From contig NW_019773617.1 of the NCBI RefSeq assembly GCF_001039355.2, forward strand, positions 19,811-72,785: 52,975 nucleotides of DNA. Reading direction: 5' to 3'. Source of the DNA: Lingula anatina. Taxonomy: Eukaryota; Brachiopoda; Lingulata; Lingulida; Lingulidae. The position numbers were made by a program, and so were the translations under genes. This document shows positions 20,802 through 33,300 of this stretch, in pieces. How positions within the stretch are numbered: the stretch's first letter is position 1; every line of letters begins with the position of its first letter. The notes beneath the pieces were generated by a model, which ran no database searches, had not been told where the DNA came from, and saw only the letters and a list, made by a program, of their open reading frames with translations.

Positions 20802-23520
20802 CAACAAAATGATTATATATGAATGTTGCAAATATATAAGTAGATGAGGAGAAAATAATCATATAAATGATTTGCATATTTGCTGCTGAAAATATGCTTT
20901 GAAAACTGAAAAAAAAAACGAGAATCAGGCATATATCCCTTGAAATACGATTTTTGGGCATATCATTTGGACGAAGTTATAAGGGTCCTCAGGCAAGTAT
21001 TTTAGCCCAGTAAGGTCAAATTTTGTGAACCGTCACCTTGCTGCACTTGTCTGCTGGTTAGAATGACTGGCATTCTTTTTAAATGGGGGGAACGCAGTTG
21101 CAAAGGGTCCACAGACAATTTACTTGCCGGACACCAGATGGGGACATTCCAAAAATGCTGAAATCCCGGGGGTCGCCTTTCAGTACATCATTCCATCTGT
21201 CGATTCATCCATTGACAGTGAACATAGAAATACTCGCATATTCCATGTGTGCCACAGCTTCTTTTTTATCGTTTCCTTCTTTCAGAGTTTTGATCAGTGG
21301 TATTTAAATGATAATTGATGACTCTCTGCGTCTACGGTTGCAAACGCGATATGCCTATGATGTATTCTATTGTGTCTTAGAATTGAAAAACGGACAAATC
21401 TGAAGCAAACAGAGGGGAGTGTTGTTGAATTATAACAAGTGGATGGATCTTTTCTTTGCGCATAATGAAGTTTTGCGCTGCATGCAGGAATCCGATGCTG
21501 CTGTTGACGATTTCTTAAGTATCTCTTGCGCCACTTAATAATAGTCTTTAGCTTCACCGATTTGTCATTCGAAATTGTTTGATCATTCGAGATTATTTGA
21601 TAAAGCATCCCTTTCCATCCTTTCACTGCTGACAAGCAACATGATGCAATTTGCCCACACTGAAAATCCCAAATCACCAATACCCAACTTCACACAACTA
21701 GATGAAATAATTAGACAAGGAGAGTGTCGCGTATAAGGATAGAACGGCGCAACCCTTATCAGGTGCACAACAATAACAATTCCTCAAACGCTATGACAGG
21801 GGCGGATCCAGGACTATTTGAAAGGGGGGGGAGTCCGAGGATGCGAAGCTGACCCTCGCCCCGTGGCGTGGGGTTTGGGGACCGCTTAAGGGCCCGCAAA
21901 ACTTTTTAGATAAGAATATAACATTCAATAACGGGTATCCATTACCAGACCCGTTGCCAGGGGGTTCGCGGGGTTAGAAAAAAGGGCATTTTTGGCGGGG
22001 AAAAATATTTTCCTGATAAAAATTTATCTAGGTACACGATGTTGCAGTGTTTAAAACTATGTGGTGTCCGAAAGATTAAGACGAATTTTCACGGCCTGTT
22101 TTTAATGTTAAAAAAGTAAAACCTAAGCTTATAAACAGAGATAGTGGGAACTAACGATCAATTAAAAGTTTAAAGTGCAAATTGCTTGGTATGGTGGCTA
22201 TAGTCAACAGATCAAATTCGAGCAATGGCGTTTTAAAACCAAGACGCCCGACTACCTGTTGCTCACAGTCATAACTATTGTTGCTGCCCTAACAAACAGG
22301 GAAAAGTTTTCATTTATTTCGTAATTTTTTCAAAAAATATTTAATAAGTGAAACTGGCATTTTTGTCACTGCACGTTGAGGGATTATTATTTTATCATTA
22401 TTAAACCTTACTTATCGAAGGTGGGATCAAGGTTGATATATTTGTCTTCCCCATGGCTCTTTAGAATGTTATGTGGGCTTTTAGGTCTCATAAACGATAA
22501 TCACCGTTTTCTGGCAAGAGCCTTAGATTCGGGAGCATAAATGCATGAATTTAAGACTCCGACCATTAATTAAACATCCCAGTATAGAACTACTGGCAAC
22601 AATCTTAGTTTCATTGCACAAACAATTTGGCCAGCTTCCATCAGGGTCTGTAGCTGTGTTCATAGGCCAACTATAGGTTATTTTTTGTATGGCAGCAGTA
22701 CGTTTTCGGCAATCTCTAGTTCATACGGAACTCACCAAACGTGCTAATGGCAACTGTTTTTACGTCGGATAGTTAAATTGCTAATAACTCTTCGTATGAA
22801 ATCTATATGTCACAATAAAAACATTGTAAACAACTCACAAAATGTAATATATTCTATTTTACCACAAAAACGGCAGTTATAGCCATTATTCTAATATCTG
22901 AGCTTGTCTTTAGACCACATGACCTCCACCGATGGCTGTACTCTGCTATAATCTCTTAAGAGATTATAAAAAATAAATAAATAAATAAATAAATAAATAA
23001 ATTTTTAGAAAAAAAACAGGGACTTAATTTGGATGTAAAAATGGATCCATTAACCATTGGTTAGTATGGGAAATTGTTGTTTACTCCAGGAAAGTTCATT
23101 TTGGGCTAAAACGAAAGTTCTTATCCCTTTTAACCGTGGCTGGATTTGTTAATTTGAGCATTTGTACTCACAAATCTGAAGCTCGAGTTAGGAAAGGCCT
23201 AATCTGTTTATTAGCCCTGTCCTTGATACGCCTATAGGAATGGTAGTGTTCTAGATATCAGAAATTTTGCTCTGTATGATTGACTAGTGAAAAATATACT
23301 CGTCAGTATTGAAGCATCTTTACAATTAAAAAGACAGAGAGCAGGCAATGGTAATTCCATAAACAGACCAATCAAAACGTGCACATTTGAAATGAATTTA
23401 AAAATCAATGCTGTCATTGTCTTGTTAACATTTAACGCAATGCTGTGGCATTAAATGCTGTGATCTAGGGTTCAACGTCTACTTACTGTTAGAAGCCCTG
23501 TCTGGAAAAAACTCCTGATT
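19300..23520. repeat. Upstream arm of duplication unit B
   Basis: Homologous to 37330-40227 and, from about 19570 on, to 5080-8690. Landmarks such as GCAGGCTGAAAAACGTTTTA, GTCCTCAGGCAAGTATTTTA and CACTGACAGTG-type blocks occur in order. It is interrupted by a LINE at 19640-20802. A (AAAT)n run lies at about 22974-23002. No host gene is visible. Confidence 0.72.
19640..20802 (+). mobile_element. Truncated non-LTR retrotransposon (LINE) 3' end
   Basis: A decayed ORF2 C-terminus reads NKPILLYGCKIWGP, then KFCKSLLEIQQNSSNIA and KAELGRNPLT, the usual order after the reverse transcriptase of LINEs. In-frame stops are present. The 3' end has AATAAAGG followed by a (TTA)n tail at about 20748-20802. 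The flanks carry AACAAA on both sides, and the other units have a continuous CATATTTATCAA-type sequence there, so this is an insertion specific to unit B. Confidence 0.82.
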
Positions 23521-23527
23521 GACTGAA

Positions 23528-23622
23528 GCTACTTTTTTCACGTGTTAGAGAGACCAGGGACGCACTGTGCTAAAAGAATTACAAGGCGGTACCTGAGATA
23601 TGTCCTTGAGATGGCTGTATGG

Positions 23623-23655
<33 letters not shown>

Positions 23656-23737
23656 TTGTGTGTGTGTGTAGAGAGTGAGAGAGAGCCAAACGCAGCTCAT
23701 TCTGGGATCTGTCAGAAGGGCAGACAAAATGCTCAAC
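23528..23737 (+). promoter_or_regulatory. Conserved proximal promoter and leader of gene B
   Basis: The E-box CACGTG (23539-23544), ACAAGGCGGTACCTGAGATA (from 23581) and a TATATATATAT run (23623-23633) match genes A and C in order. A (TG)n microsatellite replaces the (GA)n run found in A. Start-site function is inferred. Confidence 0.55.
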
Positions 23738-24962
23738 ATGAACTTCCCAATAGTTACTTTAGTTATTTTCTTTATTACCTGGAACCAGTATGTTTTCCGA
23801 CCTAACTTGATGAATCAAAGAGCAAAATGTATTTCACTGGCAATTTTGGGTGAAGATAAGAAACTTTTACCTGATACAGATTTGCAGAAAAGTATGTCAG
23901 AAACTGTTGAAAAGAAACATATCTCTAACGAAAGCGAGAAGTCAAACGTGAAAAAACGTTTTCGGAGGAACAACGCAGAAAGCAAGAAGGGATTTCGAGG
24001 AATAAATGAAACCTTCACTTTGCCTGGAACCATCCCCTTGCACAACAGCACATCATCATCAGAATCTGTCAGTGGGATAGGGGTTGAGAATCGTTCAGAT
24101 GTTTCATCGCCATTGTATCCAGTCGATTTATCAACAACAGTAAGCCCGCTGGCTAAATTGCTGCAGTTCACTTACCCCGTCAATCGACCATTTTGCGTCC
24201 TTAGGCAGGGCAGTACAACGCACAGTGTCGTGTCCTATGGCGTTGTACGGGTGACGTGCTACTGTGACGACGTTTGTTCCATTTTTGGTGATTGTTGCTG
24301 GCCACTCGATCGTTACTGCAGAGACATTAAGCCAACAGTGGTTTCGATTGAGCCAAATCACACGGAGTGTTGGTTACAGGGCACTAGAGACATTTTGGAC
24401 GTTCACAGCAAGTACTACTGGGTCGTTAAGTCATGTCCGCAGCAATGGGCCGACGCAGCAGTTAGGGCGAAGTGTGAGTTTAACGGCCTCTCTAGCAAAA
24501 TGGATGTTCTTCTACCTGTCTCGTCAAAAGAGTACAATATCACTTTTAAGAATATCTATTGTGCCGCCTGTCATGGCGTCGTGAATTTCCAAGCATGGAC
24601 GCCGAAAATGGTCTGCGAGGAAACCCAATTCGAAACGTTTGTGAATGCAACAACTTCGTCGGGAATTCTGGAAAAGGTAGTCTCGTTGCCCGATTGTATG
24701 GTGCTATTTGAACCCCCGGAGCGTTATCCAGGGCGTCCTTGCATCGGTCCAGGGGGGAGTCACGACCCCGTGAGAGGCCTAGAAGACAACCGATGTAGTT
24801 TTTACGCTGAACAAGACCTAGTCACTCTTTGCCAGACGAAGCCTGTGTCCATAACATATTACCAGACTCTTTTGGGATACGGTTTTGGAAGAAACGTTTT
24901 CTGTTGGCTGTGTCAAGCGTCCATTGCGATAGGGGTAGAAATTCAAGAATGCGATGAACACG
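23738..24962 (+). CDS. Gene B exon 1
   Basis: 1,225 bp, ending CACG|GTATGT in phase 1. Reading on past the donor meets a stop within 12 codons. Frame and cysteines are intact. Confidence 0.9.
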
Positions 24963-27900
24963 GTATGTCGTTAAAGATACACAATTTGCCTTAACTTTCA
25001 ACGGGGTGGGGGTTGGGGTAAATATTTGTTTTATGTTAGAATTTTGGTGTGTCTAAAATTATAAAAATGCTCTTGAAACTGCATGAAATGATCCATTTAG
25101 TCGTAAAATCAATAACAATTTTTTACCTGTGTATTTTAAGTCTACTTAAAGGGAAAGGGAGACTAAATTCGCGTTTATGATTTTTTTTCTGTTTTTATTA
25201 TAATTAAAGAAGTACGAAACGTTGCCTTCATAAAACATTGTTTTGTTGTTTGGAGATCCGTAGAAGAAGCATATCTGAGTCTTTGTGAGTATCTGAAGGC
25301 TCGTTCATATTGAAAGTGTCAGTCTACCTAGATCGATCCAACTACGCAGGGATTCTCGATGAATGCAATCAGTTTAGAGATCACACGCCTCTTCCTGAGT
25401 ATTATACAGAAAATAATGGTGATTATACTAGCACGTCGGAAGCAACAGGAGGAGTGTAAATATTTAAATTTCGTTGCATTCAGTGAGAGTCCCTGCGAAG
25501 TTGCATCGATCTCCGTAGACCGATAGTGTCATCGGGAATGAACCCTAACAGCATGTTCTTCTTTCAGAGACAAATGATCTCAAGATATTCGATTCACCTG
25601 GTTTCTCCGCTGTCATAGACTTCCAGAAAGAAATGCAATGTCAAGAAAATATGCACGACGTAAGCATGGAACGTTTGAAATAATGTTTTAATATACCCAA
25701 GTTGTTAAAAGGGATAACAACTCTTTATTTGGCAGAGAAAGGAAAAAATTGCCTTAAAACCAATTTTTCTGGGGTAAACGGCGATTTTCACATACTTTTC
25801 AATTTTAATGAATTACTTTCGACATTCAAAGTTAGTCGATTACATTTTTTTTTCTTTAAAGTGTGATTTTTTAGAAACAAAATTATCTATTAAGGAAGGT
25901 AACCATGCATACAGGTCCAAGTGGTCCGACGGCAAGCACAGGTTTCAGAATAATTGCGATAACCGTTTTGGTGGTTAAATAGAATTTGCTGTATTTTCAT
26001 GTGTTGTCTACATTGTATTTATTGTTATTTCATAGAAAAGTTGTTATCTATTCTTTAACACTTTCTATTAAATATAATAGATCTATATAATCTATATATA
26101 ATCTATATAATCTATCCCTTAACAAAGCAAATATTGAATTTTCATGGAAATTTCAATACAGAATTACAGTCATTAAACGCGTTTTAAATATGGCCGACCC
26201 CTCTTCAAAAGCGATGCCGCTAATTCCATGGTAGTCTCCCCGCCTCCACACTCTCAGTCGATGCAGGGGCCCAGCAATTAAAGCTCGGAGCCGAGATTTA
26301 ATCTGTTTAATGGCGCGTGTGGAGGCTGGGTGACCATCGGGAATCAGCGGCATCGCCTTTAAAGTGGGGTCGGCTGTGTTTAGTCGGCGGATCAGTAAGT
26401 ACTCGGATCATCCATTATGAATGTGGCCATTGTGATGTAAGGAAAAAACCGCAAAAACTGCCTAGATTTTTTTAACCAACATAAAGGTCTATCACACAAT
26501 GTAGGCCTATGCCTTAAAATGTATGCCGTTCGATCGCAAACGTCCTTTGGATGCAGATGAGACCCATGTCTTCAGTGGGTCAGGCGGCCCTTTCGTGCTG
26601 TAAGGGACCCACTGGCTTGCCTTTAGGATGTCTCGTGGGAGTTGATAAGACCTGAAGTTTGTAATTAATAGGCAATATTTTAATGGAGAGAAGGGTATAA
26701 ACAGGACTGGTGGTGGGTAGACTAAGGGAGGACATAGGCAGTGGGAATAAAGGTGTTTGGAAATCTTGGTGCTAATTAACTTTCGGCAGCGGCGCCTGGC
26801 GCTCGGAGGCATGTCAGATAATTAAGCTGATTACAATAAATGCAGTTTAGTGAAAATCTGCAGCAGATTTGGATCGATCCAGCTAGTACGATGGGTTTGT
26901 CTGAGCCCGGTCTTAGTAAGTCGCAGGCATTATGCTGCCTGATTTTAGCTTAGGTTAAGTAAGTCGCCAAACAAAAGAATTTTATCAACGATTTTTGGAC
27001 AATAATCTATGAAAATATTTAAAGCATTTAATGTAATGAATGACCAAAATACAACAATAAAAAAAAAATAATAAAAACAATAATTTTACCGCTTCCTGAC
27101 AGAAACCTAAATTACATTTGGCACGGGAGCGGTACGATGAAATCGCATACGATTTCCCTGCGATGCTTTTGACAACGTAGATAGCTACTGCCTCCCTAAA
27201 ATTGATTTGATTTCGCTTTTCTGATGGACAGCAGTTAAGTAAAAAAATCTTAAAAAGAGTAGAACGGGTAACAAAAAACGAGGAGCACAAATCAGAAGGC
27301 GAGGAAGATACAGGTGTAGGCCTATAAGCGAAATTAAACGGTCTCTTCAAAATAGCGAATAATTATTACTGTAGAAAGACTATTTATACAAAATAGTGTG
27401 TCGTTAGACCTACCCTAGCATTTTTATTGTTTGTTTTTAAACTGCTGACGTTGTCTCTTTGATTCACATTTTTTTAATTTGTTTTTAGAAATCGTGTCAA
27501 CAGCATTCATGCCAAGAGAATGACCCGGGATGTTTGTTACCCCTGACCGGCCTCGTCAACATGCAGTTCATTATGACCCTGAAACTTACCCCAAAACAAA
27601 GCTGGCAAGACTGGGTTGTCTTGTTCAATGACTGCATCTCGATCAGATTATTCACGACCCAGTCCTCGCTTTACATCGACCCCTTACACGAATGGACGTA
27701 TGGTTATGCCTTAGGCCTACCAACAGGATGCGGCAACCCGTCGTTCCATGGAGACTACACCCTTGTTCGTGTACCATTTAAACTGGCGAAACCTGTTCCC
27801 CGCATCCCTGACGGCCTGCGTTGGTTTGAACGGTTTGAAGATCGAGTCTCGGCTTACATCGAAGACATTGGCAGCCAACTGTCCATTGGCAACAAACCGT

Positions 27901-28079
27901 TTGATGCAAGCGTCGTGTCTAATCGCGCATTCGGGAACGTCTCTGACGCAGAATTGACGGCTACTTCTACATCTGGAAACGGCACGTTTGTTAGTAGCAG
28001 GGGAAGCGCCCTTCAAGTGCCTTGGGTACTTAATTTGCTTGTGTCATTGGCGTGTTTGTTTCCTAAACTCTCCCCCTAA
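23738..28079 (+). CDS. Gene B: secreted, probably GPI-anchored somatomedin-B-like protein (3 exons)
   Basis: Exons 23738-24962, 25568-25659 and 27489-28079 give 635 aa with the same phases (1, 0) and GT-AG sites as A. The start ATG is the conserved one before NFPIVTLVIFFITW. An in-frame ATG lies nine bases upstream at 23729 and could be used instead. The domain order matches A: signal peptide, RFRR basic site, SMB-like cysteines, CAACHG motif, C-terminal hydrophobic tail. The main differences are a changed stretch between the first SMB-like Cys and CYC, one added residue before TYPVNRPFC, and a tail that ends with KLSP, so the anchor signal is slightly less hydrophobic. AATAAA lies at 28171-28176, about 90 bp after the stop. 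Confidence 0.85.
24963..25567 (+). other. Intron 1 of gene B
   Basis: 605 bp with GTATGT donor and CTTTCAG acceptor, collinear with intron 1 of A and C apart from small deletions. No embedded gene. Confidence 0.85.
25568..25659 (+). CDS. Gene B exon 2 (92 bp)
   Basis: Acceptor CTTTCAG, donor GTAAGC. Codes for a peptide with GFSAVIDFQKEMQC, matching exon 2 of A and C in length and phase. Confidence 0.88.
25660..27488 (+). other. Intron 2 of gene B with repeat relics
   Basis: 1,829 bp. It lacks the 2.0-kb insert seen in gene A. It holds the GTCCGACGGCAAGCACAG block near 25925, a MITE at 26172-26382 and a half copy of the foldback MITE near 26770-26905. No gene. Confidence 0.75.
26172..26382. 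mobile_element. MITE in intron 2 of gene B
   Basis: The left end AACGCG...GGCCGACCCC...GCGATGCCGCTAATTCC is mirrored by the right end GGAATCAGCGGCATCGCC...GGGGTCGGCTGTGTT. TTA flanks both sides, compatible with a PIF/Harbinger-type 3-bp target duplication. An internal CCTCCACAC / GTGTGGAGG pair is also inverted. Genes A and C read CAGTCATTAATGGAGAGG without it. Confidence 0.75.
27489..28079 (+). CDS. Gene B exon 3
   Basis: 591 bp starting after GTTTTTAG in phase 0. Contains the C-terminal domain, then SSRGSALQ followed by a hydrophobic stretch VPWVLNLLVSLACLF up to near the stop, read as a GPI-attachment signal or a tail anchor. Confidence 0.87.
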   Translation, partial: KSCQQHSCQENDPGCLLPLTGLVNMQFIMTLKLTPKQSWQDWVVLFNDCISIRLFTTQSSLYIDPLHEWTYGYALGLPTGCGNPSFHGDYTLVRVPFKLAKPVPRIPDGLRWFERFEDRVSAYIEDIGSQLSIGNKPFDASVVSNRAFGNVSDAELTATSTSGNGTFVSSRGSALQVPWVLNLLVSLACLFPKLSP

Positions 28080-29359
28080 CTATACGCGCCTAGAGAAGCA
28101 GAGATGAGATGTAATTTGTACTGGTGTTTTTATTGCAAAGAAAATAACAGGTTATCCAATGATTTGGAACAATAAATAAATAGTACGATAACCTGTGGGG
28201 AGAAGCAGATTAAAACCCGGACGTTTTCTGAAACAATGATGTTAAGTTTTGTGTCCTTTACGTTACTTCTCTGGATCCCGAACTTGTATTATCGAGTTTA
28301 GAAGCATCATAACAGAAGGAAAGAAAGAAAAAAATCATCCAATAAAATACCTTGGGAAAGAAACCTGCATCTTTACCAAACAAAGACAATCAGTAAATTC
28401 AAAGTAAAACAAAAATACGGTTTGGCAGTTATGGGTGAACGACATGTGTTGAACAGCAAAGGCGACAACACGGACAGACAATCGATAAAAATATATTAAA
28501 AAACTATCAACCTGAACAATCTAACATGGGTAATCGATGCCACGCCCAAGGCAAGTCCCCTTCAAAGGGATCAAGACAGTTAGTTTCTCTGAGTCTTACC
28601 ACCTGCTCTTTTGCGACGGATAAAATTAACCCCTTCTGAATAGCTTGTTACTTCAGCTTGAAGTTAACTGAGGAATCCCCCGTAGTACTTACCTACGGAG
28701 CAGGTACAATGCTATCTGCACGCGTGCATTTTAATTGCTTCCATCTGGTCAAAAGATACAGTGTGTTAATGTGGAAAATGTCTCTATATCTGCACTGATT
28801 ATCAGCCTAGAAACAAAAACAGCGTGGAGGGTACTTGTCAGGTTGGCCTGAGACTCATTTTTACATTCATTCACTTTTGAACTTCCCTTTTCTCTCTTTC
28901 CTCTTTTGAAACAGACACTGGTTACCCTCTCAAGGGATAAAATACCTTATCAGTGTTGTTTATGTTCAAGGATATTAGACTTTTAAATTTAGATTGAAGT
29001 TAGAAAATGACAACAGGATCTTCAATCACTTTAGGTTTCTTTTCCATGATTGTTGTACATAAATGCATTTGTTAGAATACAAACCAATTAAATATCTTAA
29101 GAAGTGGCACAAATTTATTATCAACCATCATCTATATCTTCTTAAACAGTCATTTCATCAAAATGATACCAATCTGGATAAAAGATACCATGTAGGGGGC
29201 AGAGGGTTGAAGGGGGCAGCGACTGCTTCTACACCACACCCAAGGAAAATACATTCCAGTATGCCACTTTTACAAAATATGATTCATGAGCTTCGTTGTG
29301 TCCTCTCCCCACCCCCTCCCTCAATCCCCATTGGGATAGATAGGTAATCACCATGGGAA
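28080..29359. other. Intergenic between gene B and EIF2B4 copy III
   Basis: Includes AATAAA at 28171 and 28175, an inverted ACAGGTTATC / GATAACCTGT pair (28148-28197), and sequence found again at 44670-44820. A second block from about 29060 matches 46905-47160 and 48680-48960. An ORF at 29063-29347 has no recognisable content. Confidence 0.55.
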
Positions 29360-29607
29360 AAAAAATCTGGTGTGGCGTCATAGACCAGCTTCAGGAGGTT
29401 GAGGTTCTTGCACTGTTTCCAGTTGTCCAAGTAGGTTTCATTTTTGTGAGTCTTTACCAAGTCACCAGGGTCTCCTGGAGTGTGATAAAAGTATGTTAAA
29501 TTTCTAGCCTATCTTAAAGAAACAGACCATGTTTGATTTTTGGTGGCTGTTTTGTTCGTCTTCTGTTGATGGTTATGCTACAGTCTGCTGAGCATCGTTA
29601 AACACCG

Positions 29608-29608
<1 letters not shown>

Positions 29609-29650
<42 letters not shown>
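29609..29650. repeat. (GA)n microsatellite
   Basis: About 21 GA repeats. The equivalent site in the next unit (about 47420-47434) has only a few, showing rapid length change. Confidence 0.9.
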
Positions 29651-29651
<1 letters not shown>

Positions 29652-30332
29652 CCACATTTAGAACAAATTGACTAATAGTGGACTAATAGATCCATGGATC
29701 TAATATGGTCGACCTACTTAAAAGCGTGCCACCTCATCCACTGATAGACACTGAATAGATTCACCGCGGGGATTGTGCAATAATCCCTCAAGTCCACTGC
29801 TGTGAAGTCGACAAGAAAAAAAAAACTCACCTAATTCATTAGCAACAAAAGAATCTGTCTTTACTCTCACACAGAACTTGTAGGTCTCACAACACACCAG
29901 GACTGGCACATCATACGCCTTAGCCAGGAGTGAGATCTTGAAAGTCCCCACTCTGGACATGACGTAACCATTAGCTAACAAAGCGTGAGCACCTAAGAAG
30001 ACTTTCGTAGCCTGGAATAAATTTAATGAATCATAGTGTTATTTTGTCTATTACATAAAATAAAATATGTACTTGAAAGTGAATTGTCAAGTCAGACAAA
30101 ACACACTGTGCTAGATGTGATATGGTCATTTTCTTTGAGAAGACAGTGTGAACCGCGTTGGTTGAGACAAAACATTGTATAGTGTGCTAGGTGAGACATT
30201 TAAATGTACAAAGGCAAACCATGACCATCCCCTCAACAAAGACATAATACACTTTACTGAAACAGATAAAATAATTACTGTATTGTCCCAAGATGTCGTG
30301 TTTGATGAGCCAGTGTACATGCTACAGGTTAA

Positions 30333-33300
30333 GTGTGTGTCCATGATAAGACCAGTCAGAGGGTGGCAAGGTGGGGGTCAACAGATTTCAACTAAATTCA
30401 TAATATAGTTGCATACATAGGAGATATTCACATTGAAGGCAACAATCCCCAAAGAAATCATTGGATATAATTATAATATAATATTAAATGTTTTGGCCAT
30501 TTTTGGCTTGATTTTCAGCTTCGATCAATAAAGCCACTTCATTAGCAAATATGTCAAAACTGATGACTTTTTAAAATAAATTGATAATTTACCTATTTAA
30601 AGCAGCCATTTGCCATTGAGAATATGTTACTTTTAAGTAAATTAAAATTTCAGTTTAACCCACAAACTAACGAGCCACGCCCATTTTCATAACCCCACCC
30701 CCCAAACTCACTTTTCTACCAAGCAATGTTCATGCATTCATATCTCTCTTTTTGCAAGGTTGACAGCCATAATATTGTATAGGGATCCTGAGCATACATT
30801 GGTCTCATCATATAAATTTTAAAAAGTGTGTTAAACACAACAGAAGATATTGAAAAAGTGCCTCAAACATAAGCAATTTTAGCAGAAAACCAAACGACCG
30901 AAATCAAGATATCAGTACATTTTGAGATAATACCTTCCAATAATCAAATTTAATCAAAGACTCACAGCCAGGAATTCAAACAATGCTTTGATAAGGGCAA
31001 ATCTATCCAATTTTTATAAATACAAGATGGCTGCCATCAATTCTGTCCCAAAATACAGTTACCATAATGCCTCAAAATAATCAAGAGGCCCATATTTGCA
31101 GGTTTTTTTATTTTGAGATCTGTAATACAGGGTTGCTCAGATAATATTCTTTTCAAACAGAGCCATACAACTTCTGAATAAATTTAAATTATTAGTGACA
31201 AGTTATTCAACCCCCCTCCCCCCCAGTTTAATGAGTCATTACTGTGGATATCCAATGTCATCAGCATTGTGTATATACCTTATTTTCAGGGAGCAATAGA
31301 GAAAAATAAAAAAAAAAATTACAAAGGATTTTTCTAAAGGTAAAAGGGAATGACTGTCTCATTTTATCATTTTCTCAAGTGCAACACTAATTAATCCACT
31401 TGAAATGATTTATATTGCATTTTTCAACCATTCTTTTTCCTTTCAAATGATTCATAGGTTTTGTAAATACATGTGATATCTTGATATCTATATTCTTTTT
31501 CTATAAAGAAAATTAAAACAGAGTCAGCAACATACAATGACAGGAGGAGTACTTTATTTTCATATTATCAATTGGACAGTAAAAGAACAAAGCAGTTACT
31601 TTTCACAGGAGTGAAATCAAGTTATGAATCTCCAAGGTTCCAATATCACGGTCATCTTTTCCATATACTGAACACAACAGTGATGGGTAGTGTTCCAGAG
31701 ATTTTAATCTTATAACTGATTGATCCCCAAGTTTCTTCTTCTGGTTGAGAGATCTAGGGTCTCCTTAGACAGTAATGATAATTCAGCAATCTTAGAAAAA
31801 GTGTGGTAACTTGAAGCAACATGCCACTATAGTTTAGTGTGACTGAACTGTCAATTGTCAATATTTGTCAATCCAATGGAAATCCAATTTGAAATCCAGA
31901 ATTCCATGATAGAAAGACAGAGTTGGTGCTCACATCTGAATCTGATGAATTTGCCTGTGCAATTTCAGGTGACTCTTCTATTATTATCTGTAAGATTGTC
32001 CATGTCAAGGTTAACATCCAGGCCTAGGATGTAAAATCTGAAAAATAAACATAACATCAATAAATGTTTTACAACAACAGAGGCTTACTGTGTTCAGAAT
32101 AGAAACTACTGTAGCAGGATCAATCTATCTCAGCGGAGTATCACACTCAGGCTCAGTCATTGTAATCAGCTTAATTGTCTGGCACACTCCCTTGCAAAGC
32201 AACATGAACAACATAATGGACCGCAAAGTCTTCCTGATTTTACTAAAGTACTTTTAGTTGTACAAGTGTTCTGTGTAAGTCTTGAAAATTGAAGCACAGT
32301 GTGTTACAAAGTCACATAAAGCTAAGTGGTTAACTTCAACTTCATTGTAAACACACATAAATCTGCATATGAAACTAAAATATAAAAAACTGGCACAAGT
32401 AACATCCCCTAAAATGCCAAAACTGAATGTGAAACTGAATGTGTGTTACATACCTTTGATTCTGGGAAAGAAATTTCTAATGAAGCTGTCTACAAGCTGT
32501 CTCTTAACTGTTTGTGTTATGATAACACATGTAACAAAGCCCTAGAATTTAATGCACAAATATACTTGATAAGTTAGATACACAGTTAATTCTCTTCAGC
32601 AGACATATTTACCATGAAATAGAAATCAAGTAAAATTCTATGAATTGAAATATACCAGAACATATTTTAATTCTGCTAAATATTCTTTATATTACTTAAA
32701 AATATTCAAACTTATTATTTAAACTGGTTTGAGTTTTTAGTTAATATATATATAGTATATATATATATATATATATTAAATATATAGTATATATATGATC
32801 ACTTACTTACAACAAACATCCAGAGCTAAATCGATGAGCTGGATATATTGAGGAACCTAAGCCTGACAACAGTCTGAAGTGGTTAAAAAAAAAAATGCAC
32901 ATTCTAACAGGGGCGGATCCAGAGATATTTCCTGACAGTCTTCCAAATTCTCTTTGTTGATCCATCCTACATTTTTGACCGTCTTCCGACAGACAAAATT
33001 AGATACCCGACAATTTAAACTTCAAAATCTGAGCCTCAATCCGCCCCTGCTAACGACCAGCTGCTATGGTCATTTCTTGTGATATTCTGGTGCACACCAA
33101 TCCTTCTGAGATGTACCTAAGCATCTCTAGTGCGTGTTATTCATAAAATTAAGAAAGCATTATGTTTTAACACTGTAAAGACGATGTGCTTTGCTCCACA
33201 GTTGCTCCGGTCTTAACAGGGGTAATCCTAGAGAGGGGTGAGAAACGTCCATTGTTCTCGTCAGCGAGGCTGGCTTTTTTCAGGGTATGTACGCACAGAC

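Noticed and set aside
20731-20961. Asn-rich and other homopolymer ORFs
   Set aside because: Translations of (TTA)n, (TA)n, (TG)n and poly(A) tracts.
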